DNA from: Xenoacremonium recifei
Taxonomy: Eukaryota; Ascomycota; Sordariomycetes; Hypocreales; Nectriaceae
Direction: 5' to 3'
Length of the DNA: 64,000 nucleotides
Assembly (NCBI GenBank): GCA_012184525.1
Contig: WOFQ01000002.1
Span: forward strand, 434,001-498,000
A program made the position numbers and the translations under genes. Positions 21,116 through 33,403 of the stretch are shown piece after piece (positions within the stretch are counted from its first letter, which is position 1; every line of letters begins with the position of its first letter). The notes beneath the pieces are model-generated. The model was not told the DNA's origin, did no database searches, and saw only the letters and a program-made list of their open reading frames with translations.

Positions 21116-22069
21116 TCAATCTTTCAGGATAGCAGCATGACACTCTGTCCCAATGTTGGGGTCGTCAAGGCCAGTCCTGTTCTGTGGTCCAGGCTTGAGG
21201 TAACAGTCGCCTGGTGCATGGCCCTCCACAGCATACACCTCGATGCTCCATTTGGGAATGAAAGAGACGGCCTCACAGAGGTTACTGGATGCGTTGTAGG
21301 AGTTCCATGAAGCACAGGCGTCCATGCAGCCATCAAAGTTGGCCACGAAAAGGGAATATAAAGGAGAATTAGGTGCGTCCTTGTTGCAAAACATAGTAAA
21401 AGTCGGCTCGTTAAAGACTGAAGTTTATGTCGGTCAGTGTTTCAACGTCGAAACTATATCAACAACCAATGCTTACATTTTGATGTGTAAGTAGTTCCAG
21501 TGGTGTCCTCGTTGGCATCCGAACAACCGTTGGTGATGTTAGAGTAACTAGTTGAGGTGGCTGATGCACTGGCAGTTGTAGCGGTGGCGGTGGCAGTGGC
21601 AAGTGACGAGAACGATGCTCTCAAGTCTTGGAGTTTCGAGTTTGCGTCGTTGTAGTTGCTTGTGGCGACGCCAGTCCCAGCTGCCAACCCGATGACCACG
21701 GCCGACAGGACAGCAATAATGATGGAAAGAATCAAGACTACCAGCGAGCATCCGCAAATGGTTCCTTTCTTATTGCTGCCTGGATTCTCCGGCGCAGTTG
21801 TCGGGAGGTAGTAACGCGAATCGGTCCCATATCCTTGAGTCGATGCCGGATCCTCGGCCTTCACTGGAGTTTGCGATGCATATGTTGGCGCAACGGTCGA
21901 CTGCTGGGGCGACCAAGCTGGCTGATGCTCGTGAGAACCATACACCTCAGGAAGGGACTCGCTGGGTGCTACTTCGGGAGCGTCATCGTACTAAGTAGTC
22001 GATATCGGTTAGCTCAAGTAAGCCCATAGGTAAGGAAACCCAGATTTCTATACTTACAGTTGGTGCCAT
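21116..22069 (-). CDS. Single-pass membrane protein with PAN/apple-like ectodomain
   Basis: Three exons: 22069-22058 (only MAPT), 21990-21477 and 21417-21116, giving 275 residues. Introns of 67 and 59 nt; the second leaves TSKFFNEPTFTMFCNKDAP across the junction. The N-terminal 80 residues are Pro/Gln/Ser-rich and presumably cytoplasmic. Residues about 82-110 (CSLVVLILSIIIAVLSAVVI GLAAG) form one transmembrane helix. After a short helix and a Thr/Ala/Ser-rich stalk, the extracellular part has six or more cysteines. Its order FTMFC...FDGCMDACASWN...CEAVSF...GDCYLKPG...TEC resembles fungal PAN/apple-like domains used for protein or carbohydrate binding. No signal peptide; a type II orientation is likely. 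A role at the cell surface is inferred only from architecture. Confidence 0.8.
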
Positions 22070-24306
22070 CCTATAGGAGAAACGAGAAGGAATCAACATT
22101 CGAACAGATGCCAAGGAAACCTGGAGAAGACTAGGGAGGCGGCGTCCTTAAGAAGGTACAACAACAAGCATCCACCCACATGCTGCACCATATCCCGTCC
22201 TCCTAGGTCTCACGTTGTCTAGACCGTTGCAAGCGGCCGCCTCTGCCGACCTGGACGAGCATCAGGCCTATTGGGATGGCAGCAAGGATGAAGCACCCCG
22301 TCTTGATATCCACTCGCCTCACGAGGATCGACGGACCCGTTGCGGCAACGGGGGCGGAGTCTGGCGGTCGATGAAGCTCCAGAATCCTCATCAGCCCTAT
22401 GCACGGGTACAGTTGTTGGAGGATTTCGAAACCTTCACACCCATTCCCGTTCCTTCACACTTCCAAGCATTTTCAGCTTGGTTTTTATCAAACTTTTGGG
22501 ACTTGGACACCGAAAACTGCTTCCTAATCGCACGGTATTAACTAGACGAGTTCTACGTCGTTCAATTGCAGGACGTTCAAGACCCAACTAGTGCTGACGC
22601 CGGCTTTCCGGCCCCCAAGCTGAATTTTCGTGATCATCCTTGATTCCAAGGCTTGGTCCATTCACAGGTCTCAGACGCCGAGTCCCAAGCCAATCCTTGA
22701 TTTATGGGACAAGGGGCAGCCCTGGGCCAACCCTGGAGCATTTGGGAGGGTGATATGTACCTCAGATCCCAACTATCACATTGGTCCGCGCAGGGTTCGG
22801 CTGGTAGAATACAAGGGTGCTGCCACGTATCGTCCTATTTAATATCGATGAACCTCTACCAATTAGTAATCCTTCTTTCTATGCGGATAATACGTTCCGA
22901 AAGCTCATGATCCCTGGTCACAGGCTATAAGAATGGCCCCCAATTGCCTTGAACTCCACCACGAACGGGCGAGAGCAAAGATGCAAAGATTGAAGAGATA
23001 AGGAAAGACATGCCCGTGTCATGGACATTGAAACTGAGTTTCCCTCAAAGTTTGATCCAGGTCACATTTGACTGCTCGCTTAAGACTCTGAGGTTTCGGG
23101 ATCGAAGAGATGAAACTTGAAACAGCAACCATCAACCTCAAATCGCAAAGATAGTCTGCCCGAGATGCCCGAGGTACCCGAAGCCCGACCTCCGCATAAG
23201 AAAAGCAACACAATGACTTCGACACCATTTCCTCCATTTCATACGGAGGGTAAACGGATGGCCTCACCATCTGTCCGTTTGAGGCCCGTTGGACAAAACG
23301 GTCTCAGAGACGCTATCTCCACCACCCTTTCAATTCTGTCGACTCAGCGTGCTCGCAATTGTGATTATTTCTCGCCCCCGGTCTGGCGCCAGGTCTAGAC
23401 CATGAGAGGCATAGCAGCCCTCCTCCCGGATCCCCTAATTACCTTCTTAGTAAGACGATTTATCGTGCAATCCTCTCCGATCTGTGCCAAGAGATTGAAC
23501 TGGGCTCGACGACGCCCACCTACTGGATCAACGCCACCCCTTACCAACGTTTGTCATCATGAGAATTGGGGTTTTCAGTCGAATAAACACGTCGATCAAG
23601 ACAAAATGCCGTCTATGTCGCTACCTAGTTGTCCTTATCTGCAGACAATCCTCAATTTTGCCTAACCGTCGCATCATCCTCAGAGTCTCGTGTTCCATCC
23701 ATCCCCTCCACCTTCAAAGGCGCCCTTCACGCTAGGTCGGATCACTCCGAGAGGGCCCTGGACCTGAAGGATCCCACCACGTTGAGCAAATGAATTCCTC
23801 GTTCAGCGAATAAATCAAAGAAATCACAAGCAAGGCGAAGAGATGGTTTATGCAGTATATGTCAGTCAACAAACAAAGTCATCTTGTAGATTCTTCCGTT
23901 CACTTTTGGTTGCCTATATCACTGCCTGTCTCAAAAATCTACACTCCGCATCCCAGATCTATGCATACAGAGTCGAGCCAACTTCAAGCTTTTTTTCGAA
24001 GAAACGTGTGATGATGTGCTTTTTGTTCGCCGGTTCCCAAATCGCGCCCGAAGCCATCCTCACATTAGGAGTCATAGCATGTCTTGTAAATGCACACTAT
24101 CCGCTTCTTTGAACATGTTGCGCCTTGCCCAATGAGCCCAATTACCTCGTGGGATACTCTGCGTGCTGTGAATTCCAAAGCGCCGTCCGCCCAAGATGTC
24201 GTAATCCTTCCTCCTGAACCCATCACAATCCGATGACTCCTTGCTGGTTTGATGAATGTCATTATTCGTAGAATTGCTTCATCACCATTTCTTTACGTCA
24301 ATCGTT
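22070..24306. other. 2.2 kb intergenic region
   Basis: No convincing gene. A 62-codon minus-strand frame (22391-22203) has one hydrophobic stretch (CFILAAIPIGLMLVQV), but nothing supports its use. The right part is the 3' flank of the GATA factor gene. Confidence 0.4.
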
Positions 24307-26136
24307 TTAGTCATGTCCAAGCTCTTGAAGCTCACGCTCCTTTGCCGCCAACATCTCGCGCATTCGCTCGGCCTCGCGCTGCAACGCTGCCCGGCGCTCG
24401 GCCTTATACCTTTCGCCCTCAGCGCTTAGTTCTCGAGAGATAGGAGGAGCCCCAGTTGAAGCCCCTGGGGTAGGATCGCGATTCGAAAATGCGCCCGGGC
24501 TAGGGGCCGAAGCAACTGTACTGCCGGGAGATCGTAGAGGAGGGAGTGAATAATCCCCGTCATCGCTGCCTGCCCTTGCATAAGACGGACTGCCTCCCGA
24601 AACAGGCGGGTTAAGAAGAGATTTGATTGAAGACAATCGTTTCGTGCTCTCTTGGCCTGCTTCCATAGGATTATGATACGGCTCGTTTTCCGTCGTAGTC
24701 GAGAACGATCGTTTTCGTCGGGGAGACAAAAAGGAGGCCGGTGATAATGATGACTGTCTGTCCGAGCTCACTGCCGTAGCCATCGAATTCTGCATAGGCG
24801 GCAATCTATTATCATCTGTGAGAGATCCCGAAGGATTTCGCAAGGGATTGGCCTGATGATATGCCACAAGATCGGCTGTCGATGGTAAGGGCGACATCTG
24901 TCTGTTTTGATGCATCATGGGCTGGGGTTCGATGGTCAACGGATCAGGGCGCCGTCGCATTCCAAGGTTTATAGAACCGTCTTCGTTCATCGAGCCCCTC
25001 TCGAGATTTTGTTCGTAGCCGACACCTTCGGTCGAATCCATTGCATCCTCCATCTCTTCGTCCTGTGAAGCGGGAATTACTCGTTTGCGTCGTTTGATGG
25101 TTGATTTTTTCATCGTCACCGGCCTGTGAACTCCATGAAGCTTATAATAAAGCCCTGAAATCATTAGCAGGGAGCCCATTATTCTTGATATTGACACACT
25201 AACCGCAGGCGTTGCAAATTGTGTGGCCGCTTTCGTCTCGTCTCCATAAGGGGGTAATAGTCGTGCCACAATTCTGGCACGCGATGACAACCGCAGAAGC
25301 ATTTTGATTTTGGAGAGCATTGACATCGATGGGAGTGGGCTCGTTTTTCGGGCCACCAGCTTGGCTTGAGCAACCTTGCTGTTGGTTTTGTTCCTGTTGC
25401 TGTTGCTTTTGCAACACGCTCAGGTGGGCGCTTTTGGACACACGGTTGTTGTACGCAGGGCAGCCATTACAACCCTCTGCGCCACCAGTTCCATTACACC
25501 GACCACCACCAGGACAAGTTCCCACAGGCGTTTGGTCGGCCGGGACATACGTCGCAACATTAGCCAGGGCTTTGGGGCCCGAACCAGAGGGGCCTTTGGA
25601 GAGTGCTGCACGACCAGCGTCCGCGGGGACAACATTTGGCGGTTTTTTCAAGCTGGTCGGTCGGGAGGCATTCCTTGCCTTCAAGTATAGGCCGCAGGCG
25701 TTGCAGATGGTCGCACCTTGAGGTGATCGCCTCCACAAAGGAGTTCGAGTCGTGCCGCAGTTACTATTCAAACGTGAGCCTCAACTTCTTCGGGATGAGC
25801 CGCCCATCTTGTCGCTAGAACTCACCTGCACACTTGCCCCTGGCTTTGGCTGCCCCCAGGAGGCGGGCTTACTTTCTTCGCGCTTCCCATTTGATTCGAG
25901 GCTGCAAACAGAGGCTTAGTAATTAACGTATCAAGATTTGCGTCGGCCATGTTACCTCCGGCTTTCTGCGCATTTGCATGATTCCCCTGTTCGATTGAGA
26001 TTTTGGCCTGTTCTGACAGCGTATTCGCCATATCCCTTGGTTTTGAAGACATGGGCCTCGACGGTAGGGCAGTTCGAACGGCACCAGGGTCGCGATGTTG
26101 GCCAAACGGCGCCCCTGACTGCGTATCCTCACTCAT
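24307..26136 (-). CDS. sreA: GATA-type siderophore/iron repressor (SreA/SRE/Urbs1 family)
   Basis: Represses siderophore synthesis and iron uptake genes when iron is plentiful; nuclear. Exons 26136-25826, 25763-25204 and 25154-24307, introns 62 and 49 nt, 572 residues. Two GATA fingers of C-X2-C-X17-C-X2-C form: C103/C106/C124/C127 (CSNCGTTRTPLWRRSPQGAT...) and C266/C269/C287/C290 (CQNCGTTITPLWRRDESGHT...). Between them lie the four conserved cysteines of this family (C187, C193, C202, C205 in TCPGGGRCNGTGGAEGCNGC), thought to sense iron. This two-finger plus Cys-rich-spacer plan separates SreA from other fungal GATA factors. The last 40 residues form a coiled coil (RYKAERRAALQREAERMREM). The start is uncertain: the frame stays open upstream, with another ATG near 26283. 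Divergent from the Bre2 gene at 28569. Confidence 0.93.
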
Positions 26137-28568
26137 CCCCGAGACGCCTGCTTGATAACCCGACCGGCAAGATTCCAGTGAAGTGCGACCGCCCAGAGCA
26201 TATATCGACAGGCTGGTCGTGGTGGGGTGGCGTATTGAAAACAGCCAGGTAGGGTCGTTGCTAGAGAGCGACTGCAGTGCCATGCATGGGACGTTGTTGG
26301 GGTCGGTTCGAAAGAGGGTTGATTTGTTGCCACCTGTGGAAGCGATTAGATGCAATGGTCGACCAGGCTGTTGCGAAATTCAAGATGGTGATGCGAGGTC
26401 GAAGTTGCAAGGCGACGATGGGACTTTTGGGAAGTGTCCAGAGAAGTCGACGGTCGAAGGATGATATCGCGGGCCGACTAGAAGGAGTGCGGTAAGGTGT
26501 AAGTCGAAGAGGCGAATTCGAGGGGGGAGGGTCTGGGCCGGGATCCGTCTAAGGTATCAAGTACGTAGTCGGCAGGTACTTGGTGGAAGTATATCGATGT
26601 AAGTAGAGTAAGCTAACCTGGCAGACTAGGGCCCTGGAGCGTAATGGTGGGGAGATGGGCTCGAGATGGCAGTTCCGGACAAGGCCGCGAATCGAGTCGG
26701 AGGCAGATGACCGGCGAACGGGCAAACAGACTGGTCGTATTTGCGAGGGATGGCTGAGGGAGCGGGTCAGGCCAGACGTATCCTGACGGTGACACGACAA
26801 AGCCAGCCGAGGTGCCGGGAGACGAGGTCAGGCCAGAACAATAGGTAATGATCCAGCAGCCTGCGACTTGTAGATGAAAGCGGTTGAGGCCAGGAGGTCC
26901 GCTTTTGGGGGGTGAAGAAGATCGACGGGGTCGAGGGGATTGAAAAAGGAGAGTTGGGTTGTCAACAACAAAGGAGGGGAGGGACGAGCAGCCAAGGCGA
27001 TTGCACAGCCTCCGTCTTGGGCGATGTCTGAGGGGTCAAGGAGGAGGGCAAGAAGAAGAAGAGAGGGCTGATGAAGGAGGAAGATGACGAGACGAGGGGT
27101 CAACGAAAGACGTGCTCGCTCAGCAGCGGCGGTCAATTCGCCCAGCGTCCTGGATTCGGCCTTAGCAGCAGCACCAGCAGGCCGGGACCGATTCGTGCGT
27201 TTGCTGATATCGGAGAAGCCTGGCTTTCTCGGACGTCGGACCAGCGAGCAGCAGCAGGAGGCGGACGGGCCACAACGGACAAGGCAAAGGCCCCCCCGAG
27301 TTCGAGACGGTCGTCGACGTCGGTGTCGCAGGATGGCTGGTAGCGGCCGAGATTGGCGGCTCAACAGGCGGGCGGCGGCCCTCCAACAACCTGGAACGGG
27401 TCCCCCTCCCTCTCTCTCCACGAGGCTGCTGGACTGACGCCTGACGCGAGCGAGCGAGCGAGCTATATCGAGGCGGCTCGGTAGTTGGAGGTGGATGGGG
27501 TCTCGCACGGGGTCTGGCACCGCTGCTGGAGCAGGATATGCATGTGCATAACCGTATCCTCGAGCCAAGATTGCACAGCACAGCACAAGACAGCAAAGCA
27601 GCAAACCGTTGCTCGTGCTTGGGGGTCAACCACGGGGGGGGGCGAGCCGTCGTGCTGGAGAAAGCGTGGGATGGACGTGACGTGAGCAGCTGGCCTGGCG
27701 ATGGCCGACGAAGTGGGTTGGGGGGGGTTTGTCTGAGGTCCATGCCACTCCAGCTCCGGCAGGCTGGGCTGACTGAGCACTGGCACTGAATGGAACCGGA
27801 CCCTGCCCTGAAAGCCTCCTCCTGTCAAAGACGCTGCAGGCCTATCACAGCGCCCCTATCTGCTGAAAAAGCCCCGGGGTCTCGCGATGCGCAGGTCCCA
27901 CGGGTCTCCTGTGCCCGCTGTAGCCTGTACTTGGCCGCTAGCAACGCCGCGGGGGATGTTATGCAGCCGCTATTACTGGCCGTCGAGCCCTGGGAGCCAC
28001 CGTTCCTCGAAAATTCCAAAGCCGCTCCCCACCCCAGAAGCCATGGTGCCGTCACCGTCTGATTCTTCATGGTGTCCAGAATACAAATCGCTCTCTCAGA
28101 GGTTCCGGATTACATTCACTCGCCGCTGATTGGCTGCTGGGCTCGGATGCGTGCAGGTCGGCCGCCGAGTGGAGGGGGGCTAAAATTTTGGCCCGTGTGC
28201 TGGTACGTACCGGCGCCCTTCTGGAAATGGAAGCGACCCTGGCAGAAAATGGCCCGCCGCCTGCTCACCGCCCTCGAACTCCGTCGGAGTAAGGTTGCAA
28301 GGCCACCTGCTGGATCTTGCCGCGCTAAGCCGAGATCGGGGCCTGCCTCTCCTCTCCCGCAACCGAACCCCGCCTTGCCTTATTGGAGTGAACGCCCAAA
28401 CGGGACAGCAAACCGCTAAAAGGCTGGGCGTTGGTGATCGTCACTGCGGCTCGGGACATTTCCACTGCCGACGACGGCGCAAGCTTGCTGGACCTTGCCT
28501 ATCCGCTCAATTCGCGTCAGCCTCTGTCGCGATCGCGCTCCATCCGTCGAGCTCCAGCATCTCCGAGA
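26137..28568. other. 2.4 kb divergent promoter region between sreA and bre2
   Basis: GC-rich sequence with long open but compositionally odd frames on both strands (for example 27604-26828 minus). Their translations are Arg/Pro/Ser-rich without domains, so they are taken as chance. The region must hold the promoters and leaders of both flanking genes. I did not find a consensus ATCWGATAA site by eye. Confidence 0.4.
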
Positions 28569-30283
28569 ATGACCTCCGATGCGGGCAGCCCCAAGCGGGA
28601 GGCCACTCCGACCGCGTCGCTCTCGTCCATCCCGCAGAAACGCGCTCTCGATGAAGGCCACAGTCCAGCCGTCCCGTCACCACTCAATCCTGATGGGAGG
28701 CCTTCCGAGCCTCAGCCTGCAGACGATGCCGCGCAGGCAGCCCGGTCAAAGCCTACGCGCACCAAGAAGGAGACGCTGAAGAAGCGCGAAGCCAAGGGCA
28801 GCGTGCTGGGCAGTGACAGCGCGCGTGCCACGCCCGATCCCAAAGGCGCGAGGGAAACACCGCAGAGCGAATCGAGTCCGCTCCGATACAAGCTCGCTCC
28901 GCCCAAGGCTTCCGACTTCGATCTGCCTCGCGGGCCGGTCATGACAGTGCATCATGAGGCCGAGGTAGCCGGCGGTCAGACGGTCGAATTCTTCGAAACT
29001 TCAGACCAGTGAGTCGCATACCGAGAACGCGCCAATTGGCTCTCCGTTAATCTCCCTTCAGCGTCTTCAACAAGAAAAACTTCCGTTACACGCACTGCAT
29101 AGCCGACCCCCTCTTCCCGTCCAGCATCTACTACCGCGGAACAGAACCCGAGCCATACGGGCCTCGCATGAGCTTCGAAGACGCCGCCGCGCATGTCTAC
29201 TTCGATGAGTCGGCGACTCAAATCACGACCGACAAGGGTTTTCGAATGGCGCGCTCGAATGTCGCAGTGAGAGAAGGGAAATGGTACTGGGAGTGCAAGA
29301 TCACTCGGGGTGTTCAAGAATCCAAAGACGGAGATTCGAAACCCGAGCTAGGGAAACACATCCGCGTAGGGTGGGCTAGACGCGAGGCATCACTGGATGC
29401 CCCAGTTGGGTTTGATGCTTACAGCTATGGCTTGCGAGATGTTGCTGGAGAGAAAGTCTTCATGTCGAGACCCAAGGAGTTCTTCCCTCCGGGAGAAGGC
29501 ATCCGAGAAGGCGATGTTATCGGATTGGAGATTGGGCTTCCGTCTGAGAATCTCCATCGCAAGGTCATGCTTGGACAGTACAACCCGGCCGTGGATCTAG
29601 CCGATGAGGAACCGCCACCGACCGCCGAGGCCGCAAACATCATTCGCGACCGAGTCCCGATTCGTTTCAAGGCCCATACATACTTCGAGAAGATCGAGTA
29701 TCACACCACCAAAGAACTGGAAGACCTGATGAATCCCGCGCCCACAAGCGCAACCAGCTCTTCCGAGGCGCCACACCCGAACCACCCGCTCGCCAGTCTC
29801 CGTACCCTGCCCAATTCCTATATCAAGATCTACAAGAACGGCGTTCTGATGGGCACGGCGTTTGAGAATCTTCTTGGTTTCCTCCCTCCCGCCTCGAGGC
29901 CAATGCCCCAGGTCACAGCCCGGGACGGCATGGACGATGGCATGCTCGGCTACTATCCCGCTGTGAGCGTCTTCCGCGGCGGCTGCGCCCTCGTCAACTT
30001 CGGTCCTGACTTCGAATACCCTCCTCCCGGATACGACACCACCAACGGCGAGGTCGACATCATCAAGCAGGCTGATGGCCGGCTGGATAAGGTCCGCGCC
30101 GTGTCGGAACGCTACCGAGAGCAGATTGCTGAGGATATCGTATGGGATATCATTGACGAGGTCGACTTCTGGATGCAGGATGGAGGGGGTGCCACGGATA
30201 GGCAGGGCGTCAGCGATAAAAGCGAGGCGGTGGCCTTGGCTCCTGGCCGGGAGGAGATTAAGGAGCTTGTTCAAGATGATTGA
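28569..30283 (+). CDS. bre2: COMPASS H3K4 methyltransferase subunit Bre2/Ash2-like, SPRY domain
   Basis: Subunit of the Set1/COMPASS complex that methylates histone H3 lysine 4; its SPRY domain binds the Set1 module. Exons 28569-29008 and 29062-30283, a 53-nt intron (GTGAGT...TTCAG), 553 residues. The first 130 residues are Pro/Ser/Lys-rich and disordered. From HVFNKKNFRYTHCIADPLFP onwards the chain follows Bre2/Ash2L: YYRGTEPEPYGPRMSFED, DKGFRMARSNVAVREGKWYW, HIRVGWARREASLDAPVGFD, YGLRDVAGEKVFMSRPKEFF and GDVIGLEIGLP make the SPRY core (about 185-345). A fungal insert follows before YIKIYKNGVLMGTAFENLLG, YYPAVSVFRGGCALVNFGPD and the C-terminal IAEDIVWDIIDEVDFW. The start is the ATG at 28569; in-frame upstream sequence has no ATG. 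Confidence 0.93.
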
Positions 30284-30545
30284 AATTACCAAAAGGGGTT
30301 GCATTGCATCACGGCGTTTGTGGAACGGCTATTTATTACAAGATACCCGGTAGATGGGGAGATATGCCAAAAGAAAAGGATTCAGGGGGTTTCATTATTC
30401 TAACTCAGATGCCAACCGTGTCTCTTTGCATATGAATACCAAATTATGCAGGTACACCCTTCCAAACGAAAAGCAGCATGTTCCATGTCGTGCGCTCATT
30501 ACTATCATATCGCCATTATGTCGTTCAATTCCTTCCATGATGCCT

Positions 30546-31915
30546 TCAACGAGGCACAGCAGCTTCAACCGGAACAGTCGCATCCACGTCCGCAGCTCCC
30601 GGAGCGGGCGTAGATGTCGAAGCTGTCTCCGGAGCCGGCAGAAGAGGGTCATCGGGGAGCTCCTCAACCCGATCCTTGCCGTCGATCGCGGCGTCTGCCG
30701 CAGCTTTCTCCTCTCCCTCGAGGCGGACTTCACGGCCGCGCTTATGGCAGTACCAGAGTACGAACATGAGCACTGGGCTTTTGTTAGCTACAGCAAGCAA
30801 GCAAAGGCTGTACGAGGTTGTGACTTACAGAATAGGGCAACACTCCAGAGGACGTTGGTGCCGATGAACGCCGGCCATCGCACCTTGAGCGCATTGACGA
30901 TCGCCTTCAGCATGCTCACAATCGCGCCAGGCTTGGTCACCAACTCGGCCAACGTCCCCGGCACGAGCAGCTTCTTCGCCGCCTCCTTGACCCCGAGTTC
31001 TGCCTCGGCCTTAAGCCCCTGGCTCTCGGCCGCCGCGGCCAGCAGCTCAGGCGCAAGTGACGAGGTCAGCTTCTCGGGCAGCTGGGTCACGAGCTTCTTG
31101 AGCGACGAGGGTAGCTTCTCGAAGCCCCGGTTGAGTGCGCCGTCGCGATCCTCGATCAGCCCTGTCAGGTCGCGGTATGCCGTGGGCACGCCGTTGACCA
31201 GGTCCTTGAAGACTTGCGTGAAGCGCTGCAGGAGGTCGGACGATTCGGGGGATAGCGAGATGGCCTTGTTGTTCTTTGCTGAGAGGTTGAGACGGTTGAG
31301 GACGGTCGCGAGGTCGCTCTTTTCGCGCTCCTCCTCGTTCGTAGGGATGTCTTCAGGCTTAAGCGTGTCGCCGTGCTTCTTGTTGCGGCTGAAGAGCAGA
31401 GAGATGCGATGCGGGTGCTTCTCGTCCTTGTCCTTGCCCTCCCTTTCCTTCTCTTTCCCCTTGTCCTTCTTGTCCTTCTTCTTTTTCTTCTTGTCCTTGT
31501 CGTCGCCCTCCTCCGCCTTCTCCTTGCCCTTGTCTTCGGTCGCCGCCATCATCGACGCTGTTTCGCTGTCGGAGGATATGCGTATGGACGGTGTCTTCAC
31601 TCTCGGAGGCAAGGGAGGCGGCGGACTATCGTCTTCGAGGAGCGCCTGTATCCAGGATTCGTCGTCTGTGTCGAGCACCGGGCTCGTCGGGGGCTCATCG
31701 GAGCTTGTGCGCTGCTCGTCCTCCGGCTTCTGAAGCTGTGGGAGCTTGTCGTTGCCATTGCTGTGGCTGTTCTCTTGCTTCTGAGGCTGGCTTTCTGCTG
31801 CAGCTTCACTTCCGGTAGGGTGCAGCTCTTCTTCTGTCTTTTCCACCTCCTTCTGCGCGGCCTCCTTCTCAGCCTTGTGCTTCTTGAACTTCTTGTACGT
31901 GAAGTACTCTAGCAT
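30546..31915 (-). CDS. Conserved fungal C-tail-anchored protein of unknown function
   Basis: Exons 31915-30829 and 30772-30546, 437 residues. The acceptor was chosen at 30773 (CTAAC branch site, then CCCAG) because it joins NVLWSVALF to LLMFVLWYCHKRGREVRLEG, which is how the family's single membrane helix reads; an earlier AG at 30788 would also keep frame. The start MLEYFTYKKFKKHKAEKEAA is typical of this widespread ascomycete family. A Lys/Glu/Asp-rich disordered part (KDKKKKKKDKKDKGKEKE) follows. The conserved domain runs from LATVLNRLNLSAKNNKAISL through LLQRFTQVFKDLVNGVPTAY and LVTKPGAIVSMLKAIVNALK. The membrane helix lies about 65 residues from the C-terminus. The protein has no known biochemical role that I can name. 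Confidence 0.85.
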
Positions 31916-32434
31916 CTTGAGGAATCGCGACGAGCAGGTCCAAGTTCCCGGATGTAAAATCGAAGGCGAGTTGTCTGCTAAGAATTTGAATTATAGAAAA
32001 CTTAGAAGAGGGAAGAGGCCGCCAGTAAATAAACGACCTAAGCTTCCAGGTGCCTGGTAGGTGCTGAGCTCATGTAGCGCGCGCTTCAGTTGGTCATCCT
32101 CTTTTGTTTCAGCCCACAGAGCTCTGGACCAACCTCTAGCTGCACCGCCACAGGTGATGTCATGAGCCACGGATATCGACGCCATGATTTCGAGGTGGCG
32201 GACAAACAACGAATCTGAATGCTGCTCTTTCGTTGGATTGCGGGTGTCTTTATTAGAGGGCAACAAAGCAGGTCCTCCGTGAAATTGACAGTACTTGGAG
32301 GTGGGAAATGTTTGGTATCTCCTGCTAACAGAGAGCCTAGTTTATTGGCCTTTGTATTACAGTAACTGATTTTACAGCTGCAATCGAGATGATTCCATTC
32401 CCGGGGTATCTTTGTTTTTCTGTCCATACTTCGT
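31916..32434. other. Intergenic between divergent-facing 5' end of tail-anchored gene and 3' end of nse1
   Basis: Contains the promoter of the gene starting at 31915. A possible leader-intron signal is present but no coding frame. Confidence 0.4.
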
Positions 32435-33403
32435 TCACTCTTCCTCTTCCTCCTCGTCGGCCTCAACCCTTGCTCTATTCCGTTGCGTGCTCCGTTGCGT
32501 TGCCTGCGTCGCCCCTCCTCCTCTCCGCCGTGCTTGCTGACGAGCCTCTGTCGCGGAGAGCGCCTTTTCTCCCACAAGCCTCTGTCCAGTCCAGGCTGTC
32601 GAACACTTTGGGCAGTTTTTCTGCCGTCGCGTTCGCCAGAATGCCTTCTCACAAATCGAATGTAGCCGGAAAGTACAGTCTTGTTCGGAGCATCTCAGTC
32701 CAACCGTGACAATCTCCTTGCACGCCTCGCAGAACTTGATCTTCTGCCAAGCCTCGGGTCCCAAATCAGGGTCGTTGTACGTCTCTATGAGCCAGGGGCG
32801 CAGTTCCATCAGCGCTCGTGGCGATAAAGAATAGAAGTCTTGGGGGCTCTTCTCGAACCAGCCTCCCTCCACCAGTCCAGTCATAACCGCTTCAACCTCG
32901 CTATGCTTCAAGCCCTTGTCCGTGGCTTGCTGTGTTTGGGTCGCGGTATCTGGTGCACTCTCCCGCCGGTTTGGCCGCGCAAGCCGGACAGCTTGCAGTT
33001 CGGAAACAGCCAACACCTCCATGCGTGGGGTGTTATGTTTGTCGAACATGGCGTCCAGAATACGCTTTATGAATGATAGCTCATCCGGGCTATATATCGT
33101 GGCGAGCTGAGTTTGAGGATCCGAAGTAGTGTTGACGAGTGCCCATATGCGCTTCTTTGTAACTTGATGAACGGTGCTGCGGATCTCGTAGTCAAAGCGC
33201 GAGACGGCTTCTGATGCTGCGTCGAGGTAAGAAAGAAAATCCTCCTCAGTGACATGTTCGGGTCGGATCTCAGTCTCAGTATTGTTCTCGATGGAGAAAA
33301 TCTCGGCCAAGATGGGTTTGGAATCCTCATATGTAATGGTACCCCGGCCCATGATGGCCTGAAGAAAGGCCCGGTTGGCATTGGTATACTCGGAGGCGGC
33401 CAT
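32435..33403 (-). CDS. nse1: Nse1, RING-like subunit of the Smc5-Smc6 complex
   Basis: Component of the Nse1-Nse3-Nse4 subcomplex of Smc5-Smc6, acting in DNA repair and chromosome segregation; the RING-like domain supports ubiquitin ligase activity with Nse3. Intronless, 322 residues from ATG 33403 (MAASEYTNANRAFLQAIMGR). The first 220 residues form the winged-helix part (ILAEIFSIENNTETEI, FDYEIRSTVHQVTKKRIWAL, GLVEGGWFEKSPQDFYSLSP). The C-terminal RING-CH-like motif is CEACKEIVTVGLRCSEQDCT...HSIC...CPKC, with Cys/His pairs at the expected spacing. The last 45 residues are Arg/Gln-rich and end in six or more Glu. No introns seen, while many fungal orthologues have one or two. Confidence 0.92.
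   Translation of the reverse strand: MAASEYTNANRAFLQAIMGRGTITYEDSKPILAEIFSIENNTETEIRPEHVTEEDFLSYLDAASEAVSRFDYEIRSTVHQVTKKRIWALVNTTSDPQTQLATIYSPDELSFIKRILDAMFDKHNTPRMEVLAVSELQAVRLARPNRRESAPDTATQTQQATDKGLKHSEVEAVMTGLVEGGWFEKSPQDFYSLSPRALMELRPWLIETYNDPDLGPEAWQKIKFCEACKEIVTVGLRCSEQDCTFRLHSICEKAFWRTRRQKNCPKCSTAWTGQRLVGEKALSATEARQQARRRGGGATQATQRSTQRNRARVEADEEEEEE

Noticed and set aside
22203..22391. 62-codon minus-strand frame with one hydrophobic segment
   Set aside because: Too short, no homology recognised, no supporting splice or promoter context.
26828..27604. Minus-strand 258-codon frame between sreA and bre2
   Set aside because: Leu/Arg/Pro/Ser-rich, no domain, no ATG context of note, overlapped by other open frames in GC-rich DNA; treated as chance in a promoter region.
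30788..30828. 41-nt intron ending at the first AG of the tail-anchored gene
   Set aside because: It keeps frame but breaks the conserved membrane helix with SNKSPV; the acceptor 15 nt further on has a CTAAC branch site and restores the family sequence.
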